DNA from: Novosphingobium sp. JCM 18896
GTDB taxonomy: Bacteria > Pseudomonadota > Alphaproteobacteria > Sphingomonadales > Sphingomonadaceae
Assembly (NCBI RefSeq): GCF_025938095.1
Contig: NZ_JAPCZF010000001.1
Coordinates: 1,154,905-1,218,904 of the forward strand
Direction of reading: 5' to 3'
Length of the DNA stretch: 64,000 nt
In this document: positions 44,441 to 54,575 of the stretch, in pieces
How the letters are laid out: each line of letters starts with the position of its first letter
Numbering within the stretch: position 1 is the stretch's first letter
Translations under genes and position numbers: made by a program
The notes under the pieces: model-generated
Told to the model about the DNA's origin: nothing
What the model saw: the letters and a program-made list of their open reading frames with translations, nothing else
The model's database searches: none

Positions 44441-45618
44441 TCGACGTTCTCGATGATCATGGCGATGCCCTGGCCGCCGCCGATGCACATCGTGATCAGG
44501 CCGTACTTGCCGCCGATCCGCTTGAGCTCGTAGGCCGCCTTCACGGTCATGATGCAGCCCGTCGCGCCGACCGGGTGGCCGAGGCTGACGCCCGAACCGT
44601 TCGGGTTGACCTTCTCGGGATCGAAGCCGAGCACCTTGGCGACCGCAGCCGCCTGGGCGGCGAATGCCTCGTTGCTCTCGATGACGTCGATCTGGTCGAG
44701 CGTCAGGCCGGCGCGCTTGAGCGCGATCGGCACGGCCTTGATCGGGCCCTCACCCATGTATTCGGGCTCGACGCCGGCATGGCCCCAGGCGACGATCCGC
44801 GCCAGCGGCTTGAGGCCCTTCTCGTCGACCGCCTTGCCCGTGGCGAGCACGACCGCGGCAGCGCCGTCGTTGATGCCCGAGGCGTTGGCGGCGGTGATCA
44901 GACCGTCCTTCTTGAACGCCGCGCGCATCGTGCCCAGCGTTTCCATGTTGGTATCGCCCTTCACGTGCTCGTCGGTGTCGAACACGACGACGCCCTTGCG
45001 CGTCTTGATCTCGATCGGGAGGATTTGCTCCTTGAAGCGGCCCTCGGCCTGGGCGCGGGCGGCGCGCTGGTGGCTGGTGACGGCCAGCGCGTCGGCGTCC
45101 TCACGGCTGATGCAGTGGCGCTCGGCCACGTTCTCGGCGGTGATGCCCATGTGGAAGTCGCCGATCGGATCGGACAGGCCGACGGTCAGCGCGTCCTCGA
45201 GCACGACGTTGCCCATCTTCTGACCGAAGCGGGTCGAGTGATCGTGGAACGGCGTGTTGGTCATCGACTCCGCACCGCCGGCGACGGTGATCGCCGCTTC
45301 GCCGAGCTTCATCATCTGCGCGGCCGAGACGATCGCCTGGACGCCCGAACCGCAGAGGCGGTTGAGCGTGAAGGCGGGCACCTCGTTCGGCACGCCGGCC
45401 TGGAGCGCGATCACGCGCGCCAGGAAGGCGTCGCGTGCGCTGGTGTTGCCGACCTGGCCGAACACGACGTGCTCGACGTCAGCCGGGGCGACGCCGGCGC
45501 GGCTCAGCGCTTCGGCGGCGACCTTGGCGCCGAGTTCGGACGGCTTGAAGCCCTTCAGCGAACCGCCGAAGTCACCGACCGCGGTGCGCACGCCAGAGAC
45601 GATGTAGATGTCTTCCAT
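44437..45618 (-). CDS. Acetyl-CoA C-acyltransferase (thiolase)
   Basis: Condenses or cleaves acetyl-CoA and acyl-CoA. The 393-residue thiolase has Cys89 (NRLCGSGVQAIVSA), His348 (GHPVGATGC) and Cys378 (MCIGGGQG). A biosynthetic PhbA/BktB-type enzyme or a degradative beta-ketothiolase are both possible; placement between pccB and mce suggests cleavage of 3-ketovaleryl-CoA to propionyl-CoA, or synthesis of hydroxyvalerate polymers. The start at 45618 has a GAGGAA ribosome site. Spacing to pccB is 45 nt. Confidence 0.9.
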   Translation of the reverse strand: MEDIYIVSGVRTAVGDFGGSLKGFKPSELGAKVAAEALSRAGVAPADVEHVVFGQVGNTSARDAFLARVIALQAGVPNEVPAFTLNRLCGSGVQAIVSAAQMMKLGEAAITVAGGAESMTNTPFHDHSTRFGQKMGNVVLEDALTVGLSDPIGDFHMGITAENVAERHCISREDADALAVTSHQRAARAQAEGRFKEQILPIEIKTRKGVVVFDTDEHVKGDTNMETLGTMRAAFKKDGLITAANASGINDGAAAVVLATGKAVDEKGLKPLARIVAWGHAGVEPEYMGEGPIKAVPIALKRAGLTLDQIDVIESNEAFAAQAAAVAKVLGFDPEKVNPNGSGVSLGHPVGATGCIMTVKAAYELKRIGGKYGLITMCIGGGQGIAMIIENVE

Positions 45619-45663
45619 GGACCTGTTCCTCAAAGCGGCCCCGCAAGCCGGGGCGGCCAAAAA

Positions 45664-47193
<1,530 letters not shown>

Positions 47194-47258
47194 GCGGGCA
47201 GAATCCTCCTGAAAGCGGACTTGCGCCTAGGCGCGCGGGGCGCTCAGCGTCAATAGCA

Positions 47259-47276
47259 TTTAACCGCGCGATTAAA
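47259..47276. promoter_or_regulatory. Near-perfect 18-bp palindrome upstream of pccB
   Basis: TTTAACCGCGCGATTAAA: eight of nine base pairs match around the dyad. It lies 66 nt before the pccB ATG and about 190 nt from the divergent acyltransferase, in a position suited to an operator for the propionyl-CoA operon. The binding protein is not known. Confidence 0.45.
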
Positions 47277-47462
47277 ACGATCGTGTGAAAACTCGGCGGC
47301 GATCGGGGGAGCGATGGCGGGCAAAACACCGCTCGGCCAGGGACAAGTCGGCGCTCCACGAAAGCCCCGTGGCAATCCGCGTCTTTTCCGCTATGGGCGC
47401 CGCCCATCCGAAGCGGTTGGGACGAACGACCCAGTCCTCGTCCGTCCGAAACTGCGAGCCCG

Positions 47463-48566
47463 ATGCGCGACACGCCCTTTATCACCCAGCCCCTTTCGGT
47501 CGCACTCGACCTCGTGCGCGCGCTGGCCGCACTGGCGGTGCTGATCGGCCATGCCGTGCAGCTCGGTCACTACGACGGCTACTATCCGTTCTCGACCCAG
47601 TTCCAGCACAACGCGGTGATCGTGTTCTTCGTGCTCTCGGGACTGGTCATCACCGCATCGGTCGATCGCGCCCAGTCCGCCTCGCGGCCGCAGACGCTGG
47701 CGAGCTATGCCGTGGCCCGCGCCGCGCGCATCCTGCCGGTGGCGCTTCCCGCCCTGGCGATATCGCTGGCGGTCATGCTGCTCGACGCGCTGATCCTGCC
47801 CACGGCGATCTTCGGCGAGGATGCGGTCGGCGTGCCTGCCAGCGAATGGCTGTTCGCCCTGCTGTTCCTCAGCGAGTCCTATCAGACCGCCTTTGCGCCG
47901 AATCCGCCCTATTGGTCGCTGTGCTACGAGGTCTGGTTCTACGCGCTGTTCGCGGTCGCGACCTTCCTGGGCGGATGGCAGCGGCTGTTCTGGCTCGCGG
48001 TGCTGGGCGCCCTCGCCGGCCCCAACGTGCTGCTGCTGTTTCCCGTCTGGCTCGTCGGCGTGGGACTGGCCCGGTTGCCGATCGCACGGCGCGTTCCAGT
48101 CTGGCTGGGCGCGGCGTTCGTCATGCTGGCCGTGGTCGCGCTTTTCGCCATGCCGATGATATCGCGGCCGATCTACGGCGCGATCGAGAGCACCGTGCCC
48201 TGGCGCATGGGCTTCTCGATCCTGGCGATCACCGATCTGCTGCTCGGCCTGGCACTGGCGCTGGGCTTCGCCGGCCTGCGCGGTCTGACCTTGAACCACG
48301 GCGCCTGGTTCACCCGGATCGCGCCGCCGGTCCGCTATGCGGCGAACATGTCGTTCTCGCTCTACCTGCTGCACTGGCCGCTGCTGAAGCTGCTGCGCGT
48401 ACTGCGAGAGCCCGAGAACGGCCCCCTGGGCTTCGCGCTCGTGCTGGCGGTGATCCTCGTGGCAAGCGCAGTATTCGCGACGCTGACCGAACATCACACG
48501 CCGCGCTTCAAGGCACTGCTCGAACGCATCGTCCGGCCACGGCAGGAAGCCCCCGCCGCGGCCTGA
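47463..48566 (+). CDS. Acyltransferase family 3 membrane protein
   Basis: A 367-residue integral membrane protein with about ten helices. The family pattern is visible: LDLVRALAALAVLIGHAVQL near the N-terminus (R and H), FFVLSGLVIT, and the C-terminal FSLYLLHWPLL with histidine. These enzymes transfer acetyl or other acyl groups to exported saccharides or lipids (OafA, NodX-like). Acceptor unknown. Its 3' end lies 6 nt from the convergent gor. Confidence 0.88.
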   Translation: MRDTPFITQPLSVALDLVRALAALAVLIGHAVQLGHYDGYYPFSTQFQHNAVIVFFVLSGLVITASVDRAQSASRPQTLASYAVARAARILPVALPALAISLAVMLLDALILPTAIFGEDAVGVPASEWLFALLFLSESYQTAFAPNPPYWSLCYEVWFYALFAVATFLGGWQRLFWLAVLGALAGPNVLLLFPVWLVGVGLARLPIARRVPVWLGAAFVMLAVVALFAMPMISRPIYGAIESTVPWRMGFSILAITDLLLGLALALGFAGLRGLTLNHGAWFTRIAPPVRYAANMSFSLYLLHWPLLKLLRVLREPENGPLGFALVLAVILVASAVFATLTEHHTPRFKALLERIVRPRQEAPAAA

Positions 48567-48572
48567 CGGCGG

Positions 48573-49919
48573 TCAGCGCATCAGTACCAGTTCCTCGGCC
48601 ATCGACGGGTGCAAGGCCACCGTCGCGTCGAAGTCCGCCTTGGTCAGCCCGGCGCGCACCGCGATCGCGGCGGCTTGGAGGATCTCGGGCGATTCCGGGC
48701 CGATCATGTGGATGCCGAGGATCTTCTCCGAATTGGCATCGACGACCATCTTGTAGAGCCCGCGCTCCTGGCGGCTGGCGAAGACGTTCTTCATCGGGCG
48801 GAAGTCGGCCGAATAGACCTTGATGTTGCCGTACTTGTTGCGCGCCTCGCCCTCGGTCAGGCCGACCGCGGCGAGCGGCGGCTGCGAGAAGACCGCGCTC
48901 GGCACGCAGTCGTAGACCGTGTTGCGCTTGTTGCCGCCGAACACGCTGTCGGCGAAGGCGTGGCCCTCGCGGATCGCAATCGGGGTGAGCTGGATACGGT
49001 CGGTCACGTCGCCGACGGCATAGATGCTGTCGCAGGCGGTCTTGCTGTAGTCGTCGACCGGGATCTCCCCCTTGGGGCCGAGTTCGATGCCGGCGTTCTC
49101 GAGGCCGAGCCCATGGGTCTTGGGCTTGCGGCCCGTGGCGATCAGGACGACGTCGGCCTTGAGCGGTTCGAGCTTGCCGGGGGTCGCCAGCAGGCTGCCG
49201 TCGGCCGCCTTCTCGACCTTGGTCAGCGGGCAGTTGAACTTGTACTCGATGCCGCGCGCCATGGTGATCTGCAGCAGGCGGTCGCGCAGCGCCTGGTCGT
49301 AGCCACGCAGCAGGGTCTCGCTGCGGTTCACCACGGTGACATGGGCGCCCAGCGCGTTGAAAATGCCGGCGAATTCCATGGCGATGTAGCCGGCACCCTG
49401 GATCACCACGCGTTCGGGGAACTTCTCGAGGTGGAATACCTCGTTCGAGGTGATGCAGTGCTCGACGCCCTCGAACTCGGGCATGACCGGCCAGGCGCCG
49501 GTGGCGATGAGGATGTACTTGGCAGTGATCTCGCGCCCGCTGGCGAGCTTGACCGCGTGCGGCCCGACGATCGTCGCGCGTTCGAGGAAATGGTCGACCT
49601 TGTTGTTGTCGAGCGTCGCCGTGTAGGCCGTCTCGATGCGGGTGACGTCGCGCAGCACCGCGTCGCGCAGCACCGCCCAGTCGAACTTCATGCCCTCGAC
49701 CGACCAACCGTAGTGCGAGGCATCCTGCAGTTCCTCGGCGAAGTGCGAACCGTAGACCAGGAGCTTCTTGGGCACGCAGCCGCGGATCACGCAGGTGCCG
49801 CCGATCCGATGCTCCTCGGCGACCGCGACCCTGGCCCCGTGCGAAGCCGCGATCCGGCTGGCGCGGACGCCGCCCGAACCCGCGCCGATGACGAAAAGGT
49901 CGTAGTCGTAGTCAGCCAT
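48573..49919 (-). CDS. gor: Glutathione-disulfide reductase
   Basis: An FAD- and NADPH-dependent reductase of 448 residues. FAD motif GAGSGGVRASR, redox disulfide GGTCVIRGCVPKK (Cys43, Cys48), second Rossmann motif GAGYIAMEFAG, and C-terminal LHPSMAEE with the catalytic His-Glu pair. The CVIRGCVPKK sequence is typical of glutathione reductase and not of lipoamide dehydrogenase. The start at 49919 follows a CAGGAG ribosome site; the frame is open to 49988. Confidence 0.95.
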   Translation of the reverse strand: MADYDYDLFVIGAGSGGVRASRIAASHGARVAVAEEHRIGGTCVIRGCVPKKLLVYGSHFAEELQDASHYGWSVEGMKFDWAVLRDAVLRDVTRIETAYTATLDNNKVDHFLERATIVGPHAVKLASGREITAKYILIATGAWPVMPEFEGVEHCITSNEVFHLEKFPERVVIQGAGYIAMEFAGIFNALGAHVTVVNRSETLLRGYDQALRDRLLQITMARGIEYKFNCPLTKVEKAADGSLLATPGKLEPLKADVVLIATGRKPKTHGLGLENAGIELGPKGEIPVDDYSKTACDSIYAVGDVTDRIQLTPIAIREGHAFADSVFGGNKRNTVYDCVPSAVFSQPPLAAVGLTEGEARNKYGNIKVYSADFRPMKNVFASRQERGLYKMVVDANSEKILGIHMIGPESPEILQAAAIAVRAGLTKADFDATVALHPSMAEELVLMR

Positions 49920-50181
49920 GAAACGCTCCTGTTGCGGAGCGCATATGGGCGGCGCGACGCGATCTTGCCAATCGCTTTTGCACATCACCGCGATCGACCG
50001 CGCGACGCACGATCAGACCTGCGATCATCCGGGCGTTGTTGCCGCGCGCCCTGTCGCCGAGTGTTTGTCTACACTCGAAGTTGAGTTATGCGTTAACCTT
50101 GTTTTCGCGGCGAGCAGCGCGCCGCGATTCTGCGGTCGAGGCTCCGGTCTGCGCATGGACCGGAGCTTCGGCCGCCGTTCC

Positions 50182-51702
50182 TCACCCGATCCCGGCGGCC
50201 GCGAGCAGCGCCTCGGTCGAAGCGTCGAACTTGGCGCCGCCCTTCTCGATCTGCTTGGCGATCTCCTTGCCCAGCTCGACGCCGAACTGGTCGAACGGAT
50301 TGATCTCCATCAGCACGGCGTTGGCGAAAGTGCGATGCTCGTGGAAGGCGATCAGCGCGCCGAGCGAGGCGGGGTTGAGCTCGTCGAGCAGGATCGTCGC
50401 CGAGGGCCGATCGCCGGGATAGGCGCGCGCGCCGTCCTCGGCATTGGCGCGCCCGGCCATCAGCGCCGCCCCCTGCGCGAAGCAGTTCGACAGCAGGATG
50501 CGGTGATGCGCGGGATCGAGCGCATCGCCCGGCTGGATCGCCGCGATGAAGTCCACGGGCACGAGGTTGGTGCCCTGGTGGAGCAGCTGGAACACCGCAT
50601 GCTGCGCATCGGTGCCGACACCGCCCCAGGTGATCGGCGCGGTCGCCCCCTCGACCGGCGCGCCGTCGAGCGTGACCGACTTGCCGTTCGATTCCATCTC
50701 GAGCTGCTGGAGATAGTCGGGCAGCAGCCGCAGCCGCTCGTCGTAGGCGAAGACGCCGCGCGTCTGGCAGCCGCGGATCCGCGTGTAATACTGGTCAGCG
50801 AAGGCCGCGCGCAGCGGCAGGTTGTCGGCGCCGTCGGCATCGCGGAAATGCGCGTCCATCGCCGCGGCACCGTCGAGGAATTCGGCGAAGTCGGGCCAGC
50901 CGAGCGCGAGCGCGATCGGGAAGCCGATCGACGACCACAGCGAATAGCGCCCGCCGACGCTTTCGGCGAAAGGCAGGACGCGCGTCTCGTCGACGCCCCA
51001 GTCGACCGCCGCGTCGGGATTGGCGGTGAGCGCGACGACGCGGCCATAGGGATCGTCGACGCCGTTCTCGCGCAGCCAGGCGAGCGCGCTGCTGGCATTG
51101 GTCATCGTCTCGGTGGTGGTGAAGGTCTTCGAGGCGACGGCGATCAAGGTCGTGGCCGGATCGCAGGCCTCGAAGGCCGCTTCGAGCGCGCAGCCGTCGA
51201 TGTTCGAGACGATGTGGACATCGACCATCGCGCCGTCGCGCGCGAGCGCGTCGACCACCAGCGCCGGCCCCAGCGCCGAGCCGCCGATGCCGATGTGGAT
51301 CAGGTGCTTGATCTCGCCCAGCGCGCCCTGGTGCACGGCCGCGATCAGACCGTGCATGCGGGCGTGGAACATCGCCGCCTCCTCGACCGCCTGCTCGTCG
51401 CCCACGCCGCGCTGTGCGGTGTGTTCGGCCGCCCTGCCCTCGGTCGCGTTGACCGGCTCGCCCGACAGCAACGCCTCGCGCCGCCCGGCAAAGTCGGTCG
51501 CTTCGGCAAGCCGCCCGAATGCCGCCAGACGGGCTTCATCGAGATGCGTCTTCGACCAGTCGAACAGGATCGCCCCGCCCGGCAGATCGAGCCGCGTGGC
51601 CAACCGGTCGAGACGCGCCGAATCCTGCGCGAACAGGTCCGCCAGTCGCGCGCTCGGCAGCGCCTGCAGTTCGTCCCATGCCGCCTTGACCGACTCGCTC
51701 AT
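50182..51702 (-). CDS. pgi: Glucose-6-phosphate isomerase
   Basis: Interconverts glucose-6-phosphate and fructose-6-phosphate. The protein is 506 residues with GIGGSALGPALVVDAL, the ASKTFTTTETMTNA phosphate loop, SVGGRYSLWSSIGFPIALAL and QVAFQLLHQGT-like VFQLLHQGTNLVPVDFIAAI. The C-terminal half carries the conserved NPFDQFGVELGK. The start MSESVKAAW at 51702 matches the family; the frame is open further upstream. It is divergent from lepB (149-nt gap). Confidence 0.95.
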   Translation of the reverse strand: MSESVKAAWDELQALPSARLADLFAQDSARLDRLATRLDLPGGAILFDWSKTHLDEARLAAFGRLAEATDFAGRREALLSGEPVNATEGRAAEHTAQRGVGDEQAVEEAAMFHARMHGLIAAVHQGALGEIKHLIHIGIGGSALGPALVVDALARDGAMVDVHIVSNIDGCALEAAFEACDPATTLIAVASKTFTTTETMTNASSALAWLRENGVDDPYGRVVALTANPDAAVDWGVDETRVLPFAESVGGRYSLWSSIGFPIALALGWPDFAEFLDGAAAMDAHFRDADGADNLPLRAAFADQYYTRIRGCQTRGVFAYDERLRLLPDYLQQLEMESNGKSVTLDGAPVEGATAPITWGGVGTDAQHAVFQLLHQGTNLVPVDFIAAIQPGDALDPAHHRILLSNCFAQGAALMAGRANAEDGARAYPGDRPSATILLDELNPASLGALIAFHEHRTFANAVLMEINPFDQFGVELGKEIAKQIEKGGAKFDASTEALLAAAGIG

Positions 51703-51851
51703 GCGCAGATCCCTCATCATTGACGCACCGAGCTTAGCCACGCTGCAACTGCGAAGACAATCTGCGAGGCGCCGCCGCGGCATTTCGATGCGTCCCGATT
51801 ACATCCACACGCGACAGGGCGGCGCGCTTGACGTAAGCCCCGGCGATCAAC

Positions 51852-52730
51852 ATGGATGGCGTAATGACCGAAACCGCTCCCGCCCAACAGGCAAAGCACC
51901 CGGCTCCCGAAGACGCCACGCCCGCCAAGCCGGCGAAAAAGGAGGAAAACTTCTTCCTCTTCCTGGCCAAGCTGGTGCTGATCGTCGTGATCTTCCGCAG
52001 CTTCGTCTTCGCGCCGTTCAACATCCCCAGCGAATCGATGCTGCCGCGGCTGCAGAACGGCGACTATCTGCTCGCGGCCAAGTGGCCCTACGGCATCTCG
52101 AACTATTCGCTGCCCTTCAGCCTGCCGATCATCCCGGGCCGCTTCTTCGCCAATCAGCCCGAGCGCGGCGACGTGGTGATCTTCAAGGCGCCGCCGACCA
52201 ACAGCGACGACTACATCAAGCGCGTGATCGGCCTGCCGGGCGACCAGATCCAGATGATCGACGGCCAGCTCCACATCAACGGCAAGGCCGTGCCCAAGGA
52301 GCGCCAGCCCGATTTCCAGATCGCGGTCTCGCCCAACACGCACTGCTATGCGCCGATCTTCGAGCGCGCCAACCGCTACGAGGCGACGCGGCCCGACGGC
52401 ACGCGCGTCTGCTCCTATCCGCAGTTCAAGGAAACCCTGCCCAACGGCAAGAGCTACAACGTGCTCGACCTCGAACGCACCGCACAGGACAACACCCCCG
52501 TCTTCGTCGTGCCCGAGAATTCGCTGTTCCTGATGGGCGACAACCGCGACAACTCGCTCGATAGCCGCTTTCCGGCCTTCCCCAAGCAGGGCATCGGCAT
52601 CGTCCCGCAGGACAACCTCGTCGGTCGCGCCACGATCGTGATGTTCTCGACCGACGGCTCGTCCGAATGGTTCAAGCCCTGGACCTGGTTCACCGCCGCA
52701 CGCTGGGACCGGATTGGCGGCACGTTCTAA
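51852..52730 (+). CDS. lepB: Signal peptidase I
   Basis: Removes signal peptides from exported preproteins at the periplasmic face of the inner membrane. The protein is 292 residues with one N-terminal helix (about 33-55), the catalytic Ser62 in PSESMLPRLQNGD, the general base Lys123 in YIKRVIGLPGD and the C-terminal box MGDNRDNSLDSR. The N-terminal 30 residues are proline- and lysine-rich. The start could also be ATG 51864. It leads the lepB-rnc-era cluster; rnc begins 5 nt after its stop. Confidence 0.95.
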   Translation: MDGVMTETAPAQQAKHPAPEDATPAKPAKKEENFFLFLAKLVLIVVIFRSFVFAPFNIPSESMLPRLQNGDYLLAAKWPYGISNYSLPFSLPIIPGRFFANQPERGDVVIFKAPPTNSDDYIKRVIGLPGDQIQMIDGQLHINGKAVPKERQPDFQIAVSPNTHCYAPIFERANRYEATRPDGTRVCSYPQFKETLPNGKSYNVLDLERTAQDNTPVFVVPENSLFLMGDNRDNSLDSRFPAFPKQGIGIVPQDNLVGRATIVMFSTDGSSEWFKPWTWFTAARWDRIGGTF

Positions 52731-52734
52731 GCCC

Positions 52735-53403
52735 ATGCTCGAAGACGACACCCGCGCGTTCCTGAACACTTTCGCCGGACGGCCGCCCAAGGACGAGTCG
52801 CTCTGGCTCGAAGCGCTGACTCACGGCAGCACCGGCCACCCGCGCAATTACGAGAGGCTGGAGTTCCTCGGCGACCGCGTGCTCGGCCTGGCGATCGCCG
52901 ACTGGTTGCACGAGCTCGGCACGGGCGACGAGGGCAAGCTGTCGCAGCGCCTCAACGCGCTGGTCAGCCGCACGACCTGCGCCGAGATCGCGCGCGACAT
53001 TGGCCTGGGCAAGCACATGCAGCTGGGCAAGCAGGCGCGCGAGGACGGCGGCTACGACAGCGACAACATCCTCGGCGACGTGATGGAGGCGCTGCTCGGC
53101 GCGAGCTTCCTCGAACAGGGCTTCGAAGCCACGCGGATGATCGTGCGCCGGCTGTGGTCCGACGCGGTCACCGGCCAGACCGGCCAGCGCAAGCATCCCA
53201 AGTCGGCGCTGCAGGAATGGGCCGCGGGTAATCGCCGCAAGATGCCCGAATACAAGCTGATCGAGCGTTCGGGACCCGATCACGCCGCGCGTTTCACCGT
53301 GGCCGTCACGATCAAGAGCGTCGGCGAGGTCCAGGCGACCGGCTCGAGCAAGCAGGAGGCCGAGACGCTGGCCGCCGAAGAATTCTTGAAGAGGTTCGGG
53401 TAA
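52735..53403 (+). CDS. rnc: Ribonuclease III
   Basis: Cleaves double-stranded RNA in rRNA maturation and mRNA decay. The 222-residue protein has the signature YERLEFLGDRVLGLAIADWL (metal-binding E and D), the second acidic site DNILGDVMEALLGA and a C-terminal double-stranded RNA-binding domain (PKSALQEWAAGN to GSSKQEAETLAAEEFLKRFG). The ATG 52735 is 5 nt beyond lepB. It is separated from era by a copy of the GACAAGCTC repeat. Confidence 0.97.
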   Translation: MLEDDTRAFLNTFAGRPPKDESLWLEALTHGSTGHPRNYERLEFLGDRVLGLAIADWLHELGTGDEGKLSQRLNALVSRTTCAEIARDIGLGKHMQLGKQAREDGGYDSDNILGDVMEALLGASFLEQGFEATRMIVRRLWSDAVTGQTGQRKHPKSALQEWAAGNRRKMPEYKLIERSGPDHAARFTVAVTIKSVGEVQATGSSKQEAETLAAEEFLKRFG

Positions 53404-53407
53404 TTTC

Positions 53408-53500
53408 CCGACAAGCTCAGGTCCTTCGACAAGCTCTGGACGAGCGGATAGAATGAACTTTACGCCGGCCCGCTCGCGCTGAGCTCGTCGAAGTACCGGC
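53408..53500. repeat. GACAAGCTC inverted-repeat element between rnc and era
   Basis: CTTCGACAAGCTCTGGACGA with GCGG after it (from 53424) and its inverted partner CCGCTCGCGCTGAGCTCGTC then GAAG form a long imperfect palindrome; a partial first copy (CGACAAGCTCAGG) begins at 53409. A third copy of the core lies at 62762-62783. This is a known type of dispersed extragenic palindrome in sphingomonads. Confidence 0.8.
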
Positions 53501-53522
53501 CATAACGGAAGAACCATTGGAA

Positions 53523-54431
53523 ATGACGGATAAGTGCGGCCTGGTTGCCGTTATCGGCGCCCCGAATGCGGGCAAGTCGACCCTGGTCAACGCGCTCGTC
53601 GGTCAGAAGGTCGCGATCGTCTCGGCCAAGGCGCAGACCACGCGGGCGCGGCTGATGGGCATCGCCCTCCAGGACAAGGTCCAGATCATCCTAGCCGACA
53701 CGCCGGGCATCTTCGCGCCCAAGCGCCGGCTCGACCGGGCGATGGTTGCCGCTGCCTGGGAAGGCGCACAGGAGGCCGATGCGATCCTGCTGGTGGTCGA
53801 TGCGCGCAAGAAGCGGCGCGACGATCTCGAACCGATCCTGGAATCGCTCAAGGGCCGGCGCGAGCGCAAGATCCTCGTGCTCAACAAGGTCGATTCCTGC
53901 GTCAAGGAGCCGCTGCTGGTCATGGCCCAGGAACTGACCGCGCCCGGCGAGGACGACAAGCCCGCCTTCGACGAGGTGTTCTTCGTCTCGGCGCTGACCG
54001 GCGACGGCGTGCCCGAACTCAAGACGCGGCTCGCCGAACTGATGCCCGAAGGCCCCTGGCACTATCCCGAAGACCAGGTCTCCGACGCCAGCGAGCGCCT
54101 GCTCGCGGCCGAGATCACGCGCGAGCAGATCTACCGCAAGCTCCACGACGAACTGCCCTATGACAGCGCGATCCGGCCCGAGAGCTACACGCACCGCAAG
54201 GACGGATCGATCGAGATCCACCAGCAGATCGTCGTCGCGCGCGACAGCCAGAAGGCGATCGTGCTCGGCAAGAACGGCGCCATGATCAAGGCGATCGGCG
54301 AAGCCGCGCGCAAGGAGCTGTCGGCCTTGCTCGAGGCCAAGGTCCACCTGTTCCTGCACGTCAAGGTCGAGGAAGGCTGGGCCGACAGCCGCGATCTGTT
54401 CGAGGAAATCGGGCTCGACTGGGTGCGTTGA
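53523..54431 (+). CDS. era: GTPase Era
   Basis: A ribosome-assembly GTPase binding the 3' end of 16S rRNA. The protein is 302 residues: G1 GAPNAGKST, G3 DTPG, G4 NKVD and a C-terminal KH domain (VVARDSQKAIVLGKNGAMIK). The start was set at ATG 53523 (MTDKCGLVAVIGAPNAG); a TTG at 53517, two codons upstream, is closer to GGAAG and cannot be excluded. It is the third gene of lepB-rnc-era. Confidence 0.96.
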   Translation: MTDKCGLVAVIGAPNAGKSTLVNALVGQKVAIVSAKAQTTRARLMGIALQDKVQIILADTPGIFAPKRRLDRAMVAAAWEGAQEADAILLVVDARKKRRDDLEPILESLKGRRERKILVLNKVDSCVKEPLLVMAQELTAPGEDDKPAFDEVFFVSALTGDGVPELKTRLAELMPEGPWHYPEDQVSDASERLLAAEITREQIYRKLHDELPYDSAIRPESYTHRKDGSIEIHQQIVVARDSQKAIVLGKNGAMIKAIGEAARKELSALLEAKVHLFLHVKVEEGWADSRDLFEEIGLDWVR

Positions 54432-54440
54432 CGAGCAACG

Positions 54441-54569
54441 ATCCTCCCCTGCAAGGGGAGGTGGCATCGGCGAAGCCGATGACGGAGGGGTGTTCCCGTC
54501 TCGGAGAGGGCTACACCCCTCCACCACCCGCTACGCGGGCGGTCCCCCTCCCCTTGCAGGGGAGGATCT
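54441..54569. repeat. Bipartite palindromic repeat element after era
   Basis: About 129 bp with terminal TCCTCCCCTGCA and TGCAGGGGAGGA arms and the same two internal boxes as the element at 8646-8779 but in reverse orientation. The whole element is itself palindromic, so it may end both convergent transcripts (era and the repeat-protein gene) as well as being a mobile-type REP element. Confidence 0.85.
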
Positions 54570-54575
54570 AAGAAC

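Noticed and set aside
49920..50181. Possible small gene or sRNA between gor and pgi
   Set aside because: A GC-rich inverted repeat is present, but there is no T run, no coding pattern and no promoter I can support.
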